NCBI GenBank assembly: GCA_002825515.1
Contig: PJET01000110.1
Coordinates: 1-40,158, forward strand
Reading direction: 5' to 3'
Source: Candidatus Thorarchaeota archaeon MP11T_1
Lineage (GTDB): Archaea; Asgardarchaeota; Thorarchaeia; Thorarchaeales; Thorarchaeaceae
Length of the DNA stretch: 40,158 nucleotides
Position numbers and translations under genes: made by a program
Shown: piece after piece, positions 1 to 8,469 of the stretch
Numbering within the stretch: the first letter of the stretch is position 1
Layout: each line of letters opens with the position of its first letter
The notes under the pieces: generated by a model
The model's database searches: none
Told to the model about the DNA's origin: nothing
Seen by the model: the letters and a program-made list of their open reading frames with translations, nothing else

Positions 1-235
1 GCCATGGAAAGACCAAAGGTATGCCAAGTGAGAGAGGGTAGAAGAAATAAATCACATAATTGATGACAGTAATTCCTTCAAACACACCAGCAACGATTCG
101 ATAGGTCTTGCATTTTGGGTACGCTATTTCTCCAATCTTTTTCTCAAGTTGTGCAGGGCTCACGCTTTTCACATAGAAAAAAAGGAACAGAAGTGTGGAA
201 AAGATTAGAGCAATAATGTTGAGCAGTTCAATCAA
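1..235 (-). CDS. membrane protein, N-terminal part (gene runs off the left edge)
   Basis: The minus strand is open from a TTG at 235 to the window edge, giving about 78 residues without a stop; an in-frame TAG lies just upstream. The product starts with a hydrophobic helix (residues 2-22, ending LFLFFYVKSVSP), then a charged stretch with QLEKKIGEIAYPKC, then a second hydrophobic segment around VINYVIYFFYPLSLGIPLVF. Two membrane segments around a basic loop of this kind resemble the beginning of the isoprenylcysteine/phospholipid methyltransferase-like membrane family, but the catalytic C-terminal half is outside the window, so that link is tentative. It is divergent from the HtrA gene and may share its promoter region. 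Confidence 0.5.
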   Translation of the reverse strand, partial: MIELLNIIALIFSTLLFLFFYVKSVSPAQLEKKIGEIAYPKCKTYRIVAGVFEGITVINYVIYFFYPLSLGIPLVFPW

Positions 236-252
236 ATATGTCGCCTATTCCT

Positions 253-270
253 GAACAGTGTTCCAGAACA
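253..270. promoter_or_regulatory. operator-like triple half-site upstream of the HtrA TATA box
   Basis: Three half-sites in alternating orientation, GAACA (253-257), TGTTC (259-263) and GAACA (266-270), form two overlapping palindromes and abut the TATA-like element that starts at 271. A protein bound here would cover the position where TFB sits. It lies between two divergent genes. The site is seen directly; its regulatory role is inferred. Confidence 0.35.
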
Positions 271-276
271 TATAAG
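268..276 (+). promoter_or_regulatory. TATA box of the HtrA gene
   Basis: ACATATAAG fits an archaeal TATA element. Transcription would begin about 25 nt downstream, near 297-300, so either an ATG at 298 is leaderless or the ATG at 364 has a leader of roughly 65 nt. Confidence 0.45.
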
Positions 277-363
277 CTCACGTGCTCACATTTGTAGATG
301 GTACATTTTAGCTGCAATGGCATATTTAGTCAACTTAATATTCTCTGTGCTAAGGTTAGCAAT

Positions 364-1293
364 ATGTTTCTCGAACTTGAAAAGAAATTGGTAGAGATAG
401 TAGATGAAGTCGTACCAAGTGTTGTCAGTGTTACAACCACGAGATTAGCAAGGACACAATTGTCACAGGTAGTGCCGGTAAAAGGACAAGGTTCAGGTGT
501 TGTCCTCACTGATAAAGGCTTCATTGTCACAAATGCTCATGTTATCGAGGGTGCAAGAGATGTTGATGTGACATTACATGACGGTCGATCATTCAAAGCA
601 GTGGTAGTGGGTGAATCAAAAATCAAAGACCTTGCTATCCTAAAGATAGATGCAGAAGGATTGAATCCTATTGAAATGGGCGATTCTGGAACATTAAAAG
701 TCGGACAATTAGCTATTGCAGTCGGTAATCCGCTGGGACTAGGATCGACTGTTACATTTGGAATGGTCAGTGCAATAGATAGAACAATTCAGAGTCAAAA
801 TACATTTCTCGAAGGATTAATTCAGACCTCGGCTCAAATCAATCCCGGAAATAGCGGGGGTGCTCTTGTTGATTCATCAGGTAGGCTCATTGGAGTTCCT
901 ACTGCAATGATCCCTTGGAGTCAAGGCATAGGTTTTGCCATTGCTGTTGATTCGCTGAAAGGAATCTTTGATGAATTAGTACAGACAGGCACTGTCCGCA
1001 CACCTTGGATGGGAATTGTTGGTGTGACTTTAAACAAAGGTATTGCATCTCACTATAATCTTCGAGTAGAAAAAGGAGCGTTGCTGGTAGAAGTCCCTAG
1101 AGGTCCTGCGAGGAGCATGGGACTTCAAGCAGGCGACGTGATTATTGCTATTGACAATGAGGAAATCTCTGGAATGGAAGATTTGAGAAGTCGAATAATA
1201 CGCAGTAAAGTTGGTACAAAATTAATGGTGAGATTCCAGAGAGGCTTTGATGTATTTGAGAGCTACCTCGAGTTGACAGATGCTCCGCAATAA
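364..1293 (+). CDS. HtrA/DegP-like trypsin-type serine protease with PDZ domain
   Basis: Serine protease that degrades or checks misfolded proteins. Counting from the ATG at 364 (309 residues), the chymotrypsin-fold domain spans about residues 10-210 with the full triad: His59 in TNAHVIEG, Asp89 in KDLAILKID and Ser164 in NPGNSGGAL. A single PDZ domain follows (about 215-300: GALLVEVPRGPA, LQAGDVIIAIDNEEI). From this start no signal peptide is visible, so the protein is probably cytoplasmic. An ATG at 298 in the same frame would add 22 residues that look neither like a signal peptide nor like the family, but it sits at the distance from the TATA box expected for a leaderless start. The gene ends one base before the stop of the opposing EamA gene. 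Confidence 0.9.
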   Translation: MFLELEKKLVEIVDEVVPSVVSVTTTRLARTQLSQVVPVKGQGSGVVLTDKGFIVTNAHVIEGARDVDVTLHDGRSFKAVVVGESKIKDLAILKIDAEGLNPIEMGDSGTLKVGQLAIAVGNPLGLGSTVTFGMVSAIDRTIQSQNTFLEGLIQTSAQINPGNSGGALVDSSGRLIGVPTAMIPWSQGIGFAIAVDSLKGIFDELVQTGTVRTPWMGIVGVTLNKGIASHYNLRVEKGALLVEVPRGPARSMGLQAGDVIIAIDNEEISGMEDLRSRIIRSKVGTKLMVRFQRGFDVFESYLELTDAPQ

Positions 1294-1294
1294 T

Positions 1295-2200
1295 CTAGAT
1301 ACCGATGATAACAAGAATCACTCCGATTATTGTAGCTAGAATGCCAACACTTGCAATAGTAGTTACCTTCTCTTTCAAGACAAGAACAGAAACAGGAACT
1401 GCAAAGAGGGGGGCAGTAGAGGCCAAGACTGACATAATTGCTGCTCCAACCATAGCAACAGCCATCACATATAGTAAGGAGCCTATTGCCATTCCAAAGA
1501 AACCAGCGATGATTACCCGTGTAGTAGCTTTTCGTGAAGGCAATGCCATCCCTCCCAATCGGGCAACAACCACCATTGGTACAAATGCAACAGAACCGAC
1601 AATCATCCGAATGAGATTGCCAGCTATGGGGTCAACGCCTTCAATACCAATTTGAAGAATGGTTGTTCCAGCCGCATAGAGTATCGCTGTTGTTATAGCT
1701 CCAAATATCCCCAATAGGTCCAGTTTTGAATGAACTTCGATAGATTTCTGACTTTGATTCTGCTCGTTTGAGATCAAGATTACGCCTAATACTGCGATGA
1801 TTGCTCCTGCAAGTCTAGATAGGATAAGAGGTTCGTGAAGCAATCCAACAGTCATGAAGAATGTAATAATTGGGAAAGACATAGCAATTGGAAAAGCGTA
1901 TGAAACACCAATTCTTGCTTGACTCCACAAGTAAATTGTATCTCCAATAACCGCCCCAAGAAGGACAGATGATGAGAGCAAGAAAATAGTTGCTACTGGA
2001 AGAAATGCAGCCTCCAATCCTGGTACAATGAGAGTTACAATAATCATGAATGGTAAAGCAATCCACATCTTGATAGCACTAACAGCAACAGGATTAATCT
2101 CATCAGCTTGTGAACGATACACAACAACAGAAAAACCGTACAGCGCAGCACCTACTAGTCCTATTACTGAGCCAAGAAGTAAATCGGGGGTTACTTGCAT
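1295..2200 (-). CDS. EamA/DMT-family permease, ten membrane segments
   Basis: Drug/metabolite transporter superfamily protein of 301 residues, the usual length for two fused EamA repeats of five helices each. The first repeat (about residues 5-143) ends with the typical SRLAGAIIAVLGVILIS helix; the second repeat (about 160-301) ends with the matching VTTIASVGILATIIGVILVIIGI helix. A hydrophilic linker (SNEQNQSQKSIEVHSKLD) joins them. Glycine-rich helices and the paired LGAVIGDTIYLWSQ / FFGMAIGSLLYVMA motifs fit the family. It probably exports or takes up a small metabolite; the substrate cannot be told. It is monocistronic and meets HtrA tail to tail with one base between the stops. An A/T-run on the minus strand near 2265-2280 could hold its TATA box. 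Confidence 0.88.
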   Translation of the reverse strand: MQVTPDLLLGSVIGLVGAALYGFSVVVYRSQADEINPVAVSAIKMWIALPFMIIVTLIVPGLEAAFLPVATIFLLSSSVLLGAVIGDTIYLWSQARIGVSYAFPIAMSFPIITFFMTVGLLHEPLILSRLAGAIIAVLGVILISNEQNQSQKSIEVHSKLDLLGIFGAITTAILYAAGTTILQIGIEGVDPIAGNLIRMIVGSVAFVPMVVVARLGGMALPSRKATTRVIIAGFFGMAIGSLLYVMAVAMVGAAIMSVLASTAPLFAVPVSVLVLKEKVTTIASVGILATIIGVILVIIGI

Positions 2201-2367
2201 AATATCAGGGCACCTGAGTACCTACCTAAGACACTATCGGAAGGTACAGTAGGGACAAGAATTCACTAAAATTAAAAAAACAGCTTCTACTCGCGTTTGT
2301 GGTAAAATTCATATAGAAATGACGAACCGCTCGAGAGTAGGTGTTGCGTATGCTCAAAATACTTAGA

Positions 2368-2421
2368 CGGGTTTAATACCCGAGCGATTCTTTCTCACTC
2401 GGGTAGAATGTCATCCGAGTG
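2368..2421 (+). promoter_or_regulatory. nested inverted repeats in the exporter upstream region
   Basis: Four mutually complementary segments follow one another: CGGGT (2368-2372), ACCCGAG (2378-2384), CTCGGGT (2398-2404) and CCGAGTG (2415-2421). The first two form a palindrome that encloses TTTAATA, a plausible TATA element; the second and third can pair with a 7-bp stem, as can CACTCGG (2396-2402) and the fourth. They could be operators around the promoter or alternative leader structures. No protein-coding gene is seen in 2201-2483. Confidence 0.35.
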
Positions 2422-2483
2422 TACATTATGGGCTATATGAACGAACACCAAAACTCTCACCCATTTTGGGGAGGTAATAAACG

Positions 2484-3457
2484 TTGAATAAAAACGCTGT
2501 AGAAATTAATGACCTTTCAAAGACCTTCATCAGCATTAGAAGGCGGGCAATCGTCATCCCTGTAGAGAGAACGAGAGTTGAAGCGCTCAAGTCCGTTACA
2601 TTGGATATTCCCAAAGGTCAAATCTACGGCCTTTTAGGACCCAATGGAGCGGGTAAGACAACTCTAATCAAATGCTTGGCAACACTTGTTCTACCTACAT
2701 CCGGGACTGCAAGGGTAAACGGATATGATGTACTAAAGGAGTCAACCTACGCTAGAGCTTCGATGGGAGTCTGTCAAGGTAACGAAAGGTCAATCTATTG
2801 GAAACTGAGTGCCAGAGAGAACATGATATTCTTCGCAAAGCTGTATCGAATGCCTCATGACGAAGCCAAAGAGAAAGAATGGGACTCTTGGACAAGGCAG
2901 ATGAAAAAGTTGAGAATTTGTCACATGGGATGAGAATGAAGATTGTATTCGCTAGAGCACTCTTACATGACCCTCCAATTCTACTCTTAGACGAGCCTAC
3001 TCAGGGTCTTGATCCAACCTTTGCAACAGACTTGAGGCGATTCATCCGTGACGAACTTTGTGACAGAACGATACTCCTGACCACTCACTATATGCATGAG
3101 GCAGACCTTCTGTGTGACAAAATCGCTTTGATAAACGAAGGCGAACTAAAGAGTCTAGGAACTCCAAAGGAACTCAAAGAAGAAGTCAGAAATTATGATA
3201 GTTTGCACATGAAGGTGGTGGGAACTCCAAACATGGAAAGCATCAGAGCAATGGATATGGTCATGTCTGCTACATCCACAGAGAGAAACGGGCACTCTGA
3301 ACTCATCGTTACAGCTGAGGACGGATATGAGCTTGCCTACAGGTTGCTAAGCATCATGCATCAGACTCCAGGGGTAAAAGTCGAACACTTCGAGGTGAAA
3401 GAACCAACATTAGATGACGTGTTCCTAAAACTGACTGGTAGGAGGATTGAGGATTGA
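2484..3457 (+). pseudogene. ABC-2 exporter ATP-binding protein, reading frame disrupted
   Basis: ATPase subunit of a DrrA-like ABC-2 exporter. The first frame runs from a TTG at 2484 (SD GGGGAGG, 9 nt upstream) to a TGA at 2931 and carries Walker A GPNGAGKT (residues 52-59) and the Q-loop around Gln98 (VCQGNERSIYWKL). The second frame carries the remaining motifs: signature LSHGM, Walker B ILLLDEPTQGLDP, the H-loop LLTTHYM and the C-terminal regulatory part, ending at 3457. The switch lies near 2870-2885, between EAKEK and MGLLDKADEK. Relatives usually have about seven more residues here, so the change looks like loss of roughly 20 bases rather than a single-base slip. No motif is lost. It may be a real inactivating deletion or an assembly error; both permease genes downstream are intact, which favours error or a very recent mutation. 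Confidence 0.85.
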
Positions 3458-4353
3458 CAATATCTGAAAGGACGCATAAAGAGTCTGGTGCTGTTGAGAG
3501 TGTCTATCTAAAGAGCTTCAGACCAAAACTAATGGACTGGCAGGCAGCGAAGGTCTTTGCTTCGAAGAACCTACGTATAGCAATTAGGTATCCAGCTAAC
3601 TTCCTGATATGGGGCATCCTTCCATTACTGTGGTATGCGCCTTACATTCTCATGATGATAGCGATTGCAGGACCAGGAACTAGTCAACACTTTACTGAAC
3701 TCTCTGGATTCCAAGACTTCGTAACGTTCTCAATTATTGCAGTCTTTGTCTATCAGTATGTGGACAAGAGCATCTGGTCAGTGGGCAATAACTTCCGCTG
3801 GGAGCAATTCTCGGGAACACTTGAACCCCTTTTTGTGACACCAGTACCAAGGATTAGCATTCTTGTTGGAGCTGCTTTCTCCGACACTCTGCAATGTACA
3901 TTCTCAGCGTGTGTGCTACTGGTTATATCTTCTATGCTCTTCGGTGTGACATACGCCTTTACAATGGTATTGCCAATTGTCATCATGCTGACAATGATGG
4001 TCTTTGCACTCTATGGATTCAGTTTCTTGATAGCAGGATTGATTCTTGTGTTCAAGGATCCAAGTGTACTGACAGAGCTGATATCGAATGTGACCTATGT
4101 CCTCTCTCCAATAACATACCCACTTCAAGCTCTACCGAGTGCTGCGAGATACGCTGCAGTCTTGGTACCGTCAACTGTGGCCATCATTACAATTAGAGAG
4201 CTTGCCATCACAGGACTGTTTGAACCTATATCATTCTTGCAAGCTTCAGGATTGATGTTAGCGCTCATAATTGGGTTCTGGGCGGTTGGAATACTTGCTT
4301 TCAGATGGGGCGAGAACTGGACAAAAGAACGAGGAAGTATGGGAGGTTTCTGA
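3454..4353 (+). CDS. ABC-2 type exporter permease, first subunit
   Basis: Membrane subunit of the exporter, 299 residues with about six hydrophobic segments (roughly residues 50-75, 90-108, 135-165, 170-205, 212-232, 265-285). The ABC-2 motif EQFSGTLEPLFVTPVPR lies between the second and third segments, where the family has its coupling region. The TTG start at 3454 overlaps the ATPase stop in a TTGA arrangement, so the two are translationally coupled. With the next gene it would form a heterodimeric pore for a lipid, drug or peptide; nothing in the sequence names the substrate. Confidence 0.85.
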   Translation: MTISERTHKESGAVESVYLKSFRPKLMDWQAAKVFASKNLRIAIRYPANFLIWGILPLLWYAPYILMMIAIAGPGTSQHFTELSGFQDFVTFSIIAVFVYQYVDKSIWSVGNNFRWEQFSGTLEPLFVTPVPRISILVGAAFSDTLQCTFSACVLLVISSMLFGVTYAFTMVLPIVIMLTMMVFALYGFSFLIAGLILVFKDPSVLTELISNVTYVLSPITYPLQALPSAARYAAVLVPSTVAIITIRELAITGLFEPISFLQASGLMLALIIGFWAVGILAFRWGENWTKERGSMGGF

Positions 4354-5229
4354 ATGACACAACAAGATAGTGAAGCATTTCAGAGGATGTGGACCAGAAA
4401 AGGGTTAAGATCAGAAATCAGAGCTGCTTGGGCAATTTCAATTAACATTTGGAAAATTGAGTTGAGCTATCCTCTGAGCGTTCTCTGGTTTATCGTTATG
4501 CCATTTCTTTGGTTTATCCCAATGCTCATAACGGGTTCAGCGGTAGCTGGAGGTTCTGAGTCCGTCGTTCTAAATGATCTTGCTGGGACATTGGATTGGG
4601 TGACCTATATCGCAATAGGAACATCAGTCATAGGATTAACAATTAGTCTTATGTGGGGAACAGGTTTTTCACTTAGAAGAGAGCAGAATGCTGGAACGCT
4701 CGAAACGCTCATGACAACACCAATGGGTAGAAGTACTCTAGTTTGGGGATCAATGTTGCACAACCTGCAGCATGGAGGTTTGGGCGTAGTACTTCAACTT
4801 GGAGCAGCAATTTTGTTCTTTGGTGTCACACTGAATGTATGGGGTATTCTACCAGCGCTAGGAATAATTGCACTTGCTATAATCGGATTGCAAGGAGTCG
4901 CTTTTGCTATCACATGCATTGTACTTCTAGCAAAGCAGGGATGGATGATTGTTGAGTTCATCACTAGTGGTTTACTACTTGTTGCTCCAATGGCCTATCC
5001 GATCTCTGTTCTTCCACCAATCTTGCAATATGTTTCCAACGCATCTCCGCTCACATGGAGTACTGAAGCTTTTCGAGGCTTTCTGATGACTGGACTAGCG
5101 TATCAAGGAGTTACTCAAGCGGTTATATCTCTAGTAATTCTAGACATCATCTTCTTTATAGCTGGTGCCCTTATGTTCAGATACACTGAACGATTCGTGA
5201 GAAGAAAGGGTGCTCTTGAGCAGTTCTAG
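4354..5229 (+). CDS. ABC-2 type exporter permease, second subunit
   Basis: Second membrane subunit, 291 residues, same topology as its upstream neighbour and the same motif in variant form (EQNAGTLETLMTTPMGR). The ATG follows the previous stop with no gap, so these three genes form one tight operon. N- and C-terminal ends are charged and cytoplasmic (C-terminal FRYTERFVRRKGALEQF). The two permeases are clearly diverged homologues rather than a fresh duplication, which suggests a heterodimer. The stop is 5 nt from the stop of the opposing amino acid permease gene, with no hairpin between. Confidence 0.85.
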   Translation: MTQQDSEAFQRMWTRKGLRSEIRAAWAISINIWKIELSYPLSVLWFIVMPFLWFIPMLITGSAVAGGSESVVLNDLAGTLDWVTYIAIGTSVIGLTISLMWGTGFSLRREQNAGTLETLMTTPMGRSTLVWGSMLHNLQHGGLGVVLQLGAAILFFGVTLNVWGILPALGIIALAIIGLQGVAFAITCIVLLAKQGWMIVEFITSGLLLVAPMAYPISVLPPILQYVSNASPLTWSTEAFRGFLMTGLAYQGVTQAVISLVILDIIFFIAGALMFRYTERFVRRKGALEQF

Positions 5230-5234
5230 AAAGA

Positions 5235-5966
5235 TTAGATACCTGGTATCTTTACACGTTTGTAGACGGCATCTGTTATCCAAGATATAGCGGAAATCAG
5301 AATTAGAAATATAATTGCTATTAGACCATATACATATAGCGCCTGATATGTTCGTGCTGCTATTAGTTTCGCGGCACCAAATAGTTCTGCAACGCCGACA
5401 AAGTACACAATTGTAATGTATTTTGGAAGATAGACTGCTTCATTGGACCATGCTGGTATTGCACGTCTAAGGCTTTGTGGAAGTGCTATATGCCTAATCT
5501 CCTGACGTTTCGTCATTCCTATTGATTGCGCTGCAAGTGTCTGACCAGCTGATAGAGATGATAGCGTACCACGGAAAAATTCTGCCTGATATGCTCCACT
5601 GTTTAGGCCAAGTGTAATTGCACAAAGTAGAATTCTGAGGTCTAAATATGTTCGTGTAACTCCATAGAAATCAACCCCAGTAATTCTCCATGAAACATCA
5701 ATTGGAGCCATACCTTGAGATTGTAGCCAAGTATTAAGCGCATACGGAATCACTGTAACACCTAAAACCTGAGCCACCAAGGGTGTGCCTCTTAGAAACT
5801 CAATGAAGGCAGTGGATATTCTAGATGATATGGGACCACCATAATGTCTAGCTATGGCTAAAACTAACCCAAGAAGAAAACCAAAAAAGAGTGCGAATGC
5901 ATACAACCACATCATCATAAAAAAACCATGGACTAGCTCAGGATAGTATCTCTCAACCTGCAGCAT
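5235..5966 (-). CDS. polar amino acid ABC transporter permease (distal)
   Basis: HisM/GlnP-type membrane subunit, 243 residues from the ATG at 5966. Helices lie at about residues 14-40, 50-75, 90-115, 185-205 and 210-235. The EAA-loop region reads SAGQTLAAQSIGMTKRQEIRHIALPQSLRRAIP, the site that docks on the ATPase, and FLRGTPLVAQVLG is the matching family motif. It is the last gene of the importer operon. The start is uncertain: a perfect GGAGGA at 6011-6006 lies 7 nt before an in-frame CTG at 5999 but about 40 nt before the ATG, so an 11-residue longer form starting at CTG is possible. Confidence 0.88.
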   Translation of the reverse strand: MLQVERYYPELVHGFFMMMWLYAFALFFGFLLGLVLAIARHYGGPISSRISTAFIEFLRGTPLVAQVLGVTVIPYALNTWLQSQGMAPIDVSWRITGVDFYGVTRTYLDLRILLCAITLGLNSGAYQAEFFRGTLSSLSAGQTLAAQSIGMTKRQEIRHIALPQSLRRAIPAWSNEAVYLPKYITIVYFVGVAELFGAAKLIAARTYQALYVYGLIAIIFLILISAISWITDAVYKRVKIPGI

Positions 5967-6013
5967 TCCAATGACCGAGTCTATTGATGTAGTTGTCAGT
6001 TAGATTCCTCCAA

Positions 6014-6787
6014 TTACAAAGGTTGATTTTCGCTCTCTGCTTGGCCGTACAAAACCTCCAATTTGTGTAGGAAAGATTTTGCCCTCTCAGATTGTGGATT
6101 CTTGAAGAAATGTTGCGGGTTACCTCGCTCCACAACCACTCCGCCATCCATGAAGATCATCTCATCTGCCACAGCACGTGCAAATCCCATCTCGTGGGTA
6201 ACCACAACCATCGTTGTTCCTTCTTTAGCAATATCAAGCATAACTTGTAACACTTCACCTATCAGTTCAGGGTCAAGAGCTGAAGTAGGTTCATCAAACA
6301 GTATCACATCAGGGTCCATCGCTAGAGATCGAGCAATCCCTACACGTTGTTGCTGACCACCACTTAATTCTGCAGGATAATGATGACCCCACTCATTCAT
6401 TCGGACATGTTCCAATGCCCTATGTGCAGCTTCCTCAGCCTCCTCCTTTGTCTTGCCAAGCACAAGACGAGGTCCTATGCTGACATTATCAATTGCTTTC
6501 AAATGTGTAAAGAGGTTGAAATTTTGGAAGACAAAACCAATACGTGAGCGTAGTTCACTAAGATTCGCTTTTTTATCCATTAGGCTTTGTCCACGAAGAA
6601 ATACTTCGCCTTTGTCAGGGGGTGTTAACATATTGATAACTCTAAGAAGAGTACTTTTTCCTGATCCGCTAGGTCCAAAGACAACCTTTACTTCTCCTTC
6701 GGATACATCGAATGATATACCTTTTAGTACTTCAAGTGTATCATATGCTTTCCAAACATCTCTTACGTCTAAAACCACCATAATCAT
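6014..6787 (-). CDS. glnQ: polar amino acid ABC transporter ATP-binding protein
   Basis: GlnQ/HisP-type ATPase, 257 residues, full set of motifs: Walker [10 protein letters not shown] (about 38-46), Q-loop [12 protein letters not shown], signature LSGGQQQR, Walker [14 protein letters not shown] and the switch His in VVTHEM. It energises uptake through the two permeases beside it. The ATG at 6787 overlaps the stop of the upstream permease by 4 nt (ATGA) and has GGAGGTGG in front; a second ATG two codons later is an alternative. The short hydrophilic C terminus has no extra regulatory domain. Confidence 0.93.
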   Translation of the reverse strand: MIMVVLDVRDVWKAYDTLEVLKGISFDVSEGEVKVVFGPSGSGKSTLLRVINMLTPPDKGEVFLRGQSLMDKKANLSELRSRIGFVFQNFNLFTHLKAIDNVSIGPRLVLGKTKEEAEEAAHRALEHVRMNEWGHHYPAELSGGQQQRVGIARSLAMDPDVILFDEPTSALDPELIGEVLQVMLDIAKEGTTMVVVTHEMGFARAVADEMIFMDGGVVVERGNPQHFFKNPQSERAKSFLHKLEVLYGQAESENQPL

Positions 6788-7476
6788 CTACCACCTCCAA
6801 GCCCGAGTTGTCTAAGCTTCAGTGTCATACTCTCTCCCAGATACTTTGTAATAGGATATGTAAACACAAAATAGATGATTGCTACAACAAGTATAATCCC
6901 AAGGAAAAGGGCTGGATAATCCCATGTGAAAGCTTGAGCGTGATATATTAAATCACCAACACCAATCGCACTAGCTAATGATGTATCTTTGATAACGACT
7001 GCGTATTCATTTGCCCATCCAGGTAAGGAGAGTCGAAATGCTTGAGGTAAGATAATACGTCGAGTTGCCTGGTAAGTAGTCAGTCCTATCGACTGAGCAG
7101 CCATCATTTGACCTGGGTCGACAGACATTATTGCCCCGCGGAAGATTTCGGATTGATATGCAGCACTTCTCAAAGCAAGCGAAAATACCGCAGCTACAAA
7201 TAATGCATTAGTAGCAGAACCAGCCCAGGAAAAAGCTCCTAATAATCCAGCTCCAAATATAAAAATGAGTACTAGTAATGGTATTCCTCTGAATATTTTC
7301 TCATATCCAATTGCAATCCACTTCAATTCAAGTGCGCCAAATACTCGCATTAAAGCAAGTCCAGTCCCTACAAAGAAACCAATAAATAAAGAAAGAAGAG
7401 TGAGAGCAAGAGTCGTCGGGAGCCCTCTAATCATAATTAGTATTAAGATGTCGAACAGTCCCGGCGGCGCTTGCAC
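6784..7476 (-). CDS. polar amino acid ABC transporter permease (proximal)
   Basis: HisQ/GlnP-type membrane subunit of 230 residues, GTG start at 7476 preceded by GGGTGA. The family signature [17 protein letters not shown] and the EAA loop [35 protein letters not shown] are present, followed by the usual [15 protein letters not shown]. About five helices. The start lies 6 nt after the binding-protein stop and the end overlaps the ATPase start, so binding protein, permease, ATPase and second permease are co-transcribed. Confidence 0.9.
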   Translation of the reverse strand: MQAPPGLFDILILIMIRGLPTTLALTLLSLFIGFFVGTGLALMRVFGALELKWIAIGYEKIFRGIPLLVLIFIFGAGLLGAFSWAGSATNALFVAAVFSLALRSAAYQSEIFRGAIMSVDPGQMMAAQSIGLTTYQATRRIILPQAFRLSLPGWANEYAVVIKDTSLASAIGVGDLIYHAQAFTWDYPALFLGIILVVAIIYFVFTYPITKYLGESMTLKLRQLGLGGGR

Positions 7477-7482
7477 TCAATC

Positions 7483-8271
7483 TCACCCAAACCAATATGC
7501 AATTAATTCGTCTACAGTTCCATCTGCAAATCCTTCAGCTATTGCGCTGTTAATTGCTGCTGAGAGTCTGTCACTACCGTATCTAATATAGAATGCCGTT
7601 GGTGGAGCAGTGACTGTGAATATTATTTTGATGCTATAGACAGTACTGTAAAGACCAACAATAGGCTCATCAACATATACCGCATCAAGTGCTCCCGAAT
7701 CCAAGTCTTGGAACATCGTTTCAACGAGAGGGTATCTAGCTAGATTGATACCTGCTATATCAGATAGTTCTTCATCTTCAACAGTTCCTGTTTGGACGCC
7801 TACATCATACCCTACGAGATCAGTGAGATCATCAATAACGAGTGATGAATTAGCTTTTACGACAATGACCTCGTTTGTTCTAATATACCAACAAAGTGGT
7901 TGAAGCACTGCAGTACGTTCAGCTGTAATGAATGTCGCCGAGGCAATCATATCAATTGATCCGGCCTGACACGCACCTATTAGGGCATCAAAATCCATGT
8001 CGACCCAATCAATGGTTACATTAAGATAGTCGGCTACCAATTCAGCAAGGTCAATATCAAACCCTTCTAGTTCATTGGTTGTTGTATTGACCATTTCGAA
8101 AGGTGGCCAGCCTGAATTTGTTCCAACAATGATAGTTCCTCTTGCTGTTATAACATCATAGTCATCAAGTGGGGTGGCTAATCCAGGAAGCAGATAACCA
8201 ACACCAAAGCCAATGACTAATCCTACAACTAACAGGATGGACATCATTGCTCTGCCAGATCCTTCTGACAT
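7483..8271 (-). CDS. polar amino acid ABC transporter substrate-binding protein (family 3)
   Basis: Extracellular solute receptor of 262 residues. An N-terminal hydrophobic segment (about residues 9-30, MMSILLVVGLVIGFGVGYLL) acts as an uncleaved anchor or signal; no lipobox cysteine is seen. The SBP_bac_3 fold follows: GTIIVGTNSGWPPFEM, then GFDIDLAELVADYL, then the ligand-binding stretch GSIDMIASATFITAERTAVL and a hinge near YDVGVQTGTVEDEEL. The arginine in TAERT is the usual contact for the ligand's carboxylate, which fits an amino acid. GGAGG lies 11 nt before the ATG. It is the first gene of the importer operon; the upstream gap 8272-8469 holds no gene, and I could not place its TATA box with confidence. 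Confidence 0.9.
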   Translation of the reverse strand: MSEGSGRAMMSILLVVGLVIGFGVGYLLPGLATPLDDYDVITARGTIIVGTNSGWPPFEMVNTTTNELEGFDIDLAELVADYLNVTIDWVDMDFDALIGACQAGSIDMIASATFITAERTAVLQPLCWYIRTNEVIVVKANSSLVIDDLTDLVGYDVGVQTGTVEDEELSDIAGINLARYPLVETMFQDLDSGALDAVYVDEPIVGLYSTVYSIKIIFTVTAPPTAFYIRYGSDRLSAAINSAIAEGFADGTVDELIAYWFG

Positions 8272-8469
8272 CTTTTACAATTCCTCCTTTTTGCGAATCC
8301 ATGATTCACGCACCACACTAGCTAAAACCTTCTGAAAAGGATTGTTATCTTTGGATTTCAGCAATCAAATCTTACATTCAAAGATGAATTATCAAAGAAT
8401 CAATGAAACCTAATTGCCAATTATGGAGTGAATAAACCAATCATTCTTGGCACAAAGAGCACATAAGAT

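Noticed and set aside
2860..2900. programmed -1 frameshift in the exporter ATPase
   Set aside because: The A/G-rich run is not a convincing slippery heptamer, and a frameshifted product would still lack about seven residues of a conserved helix.
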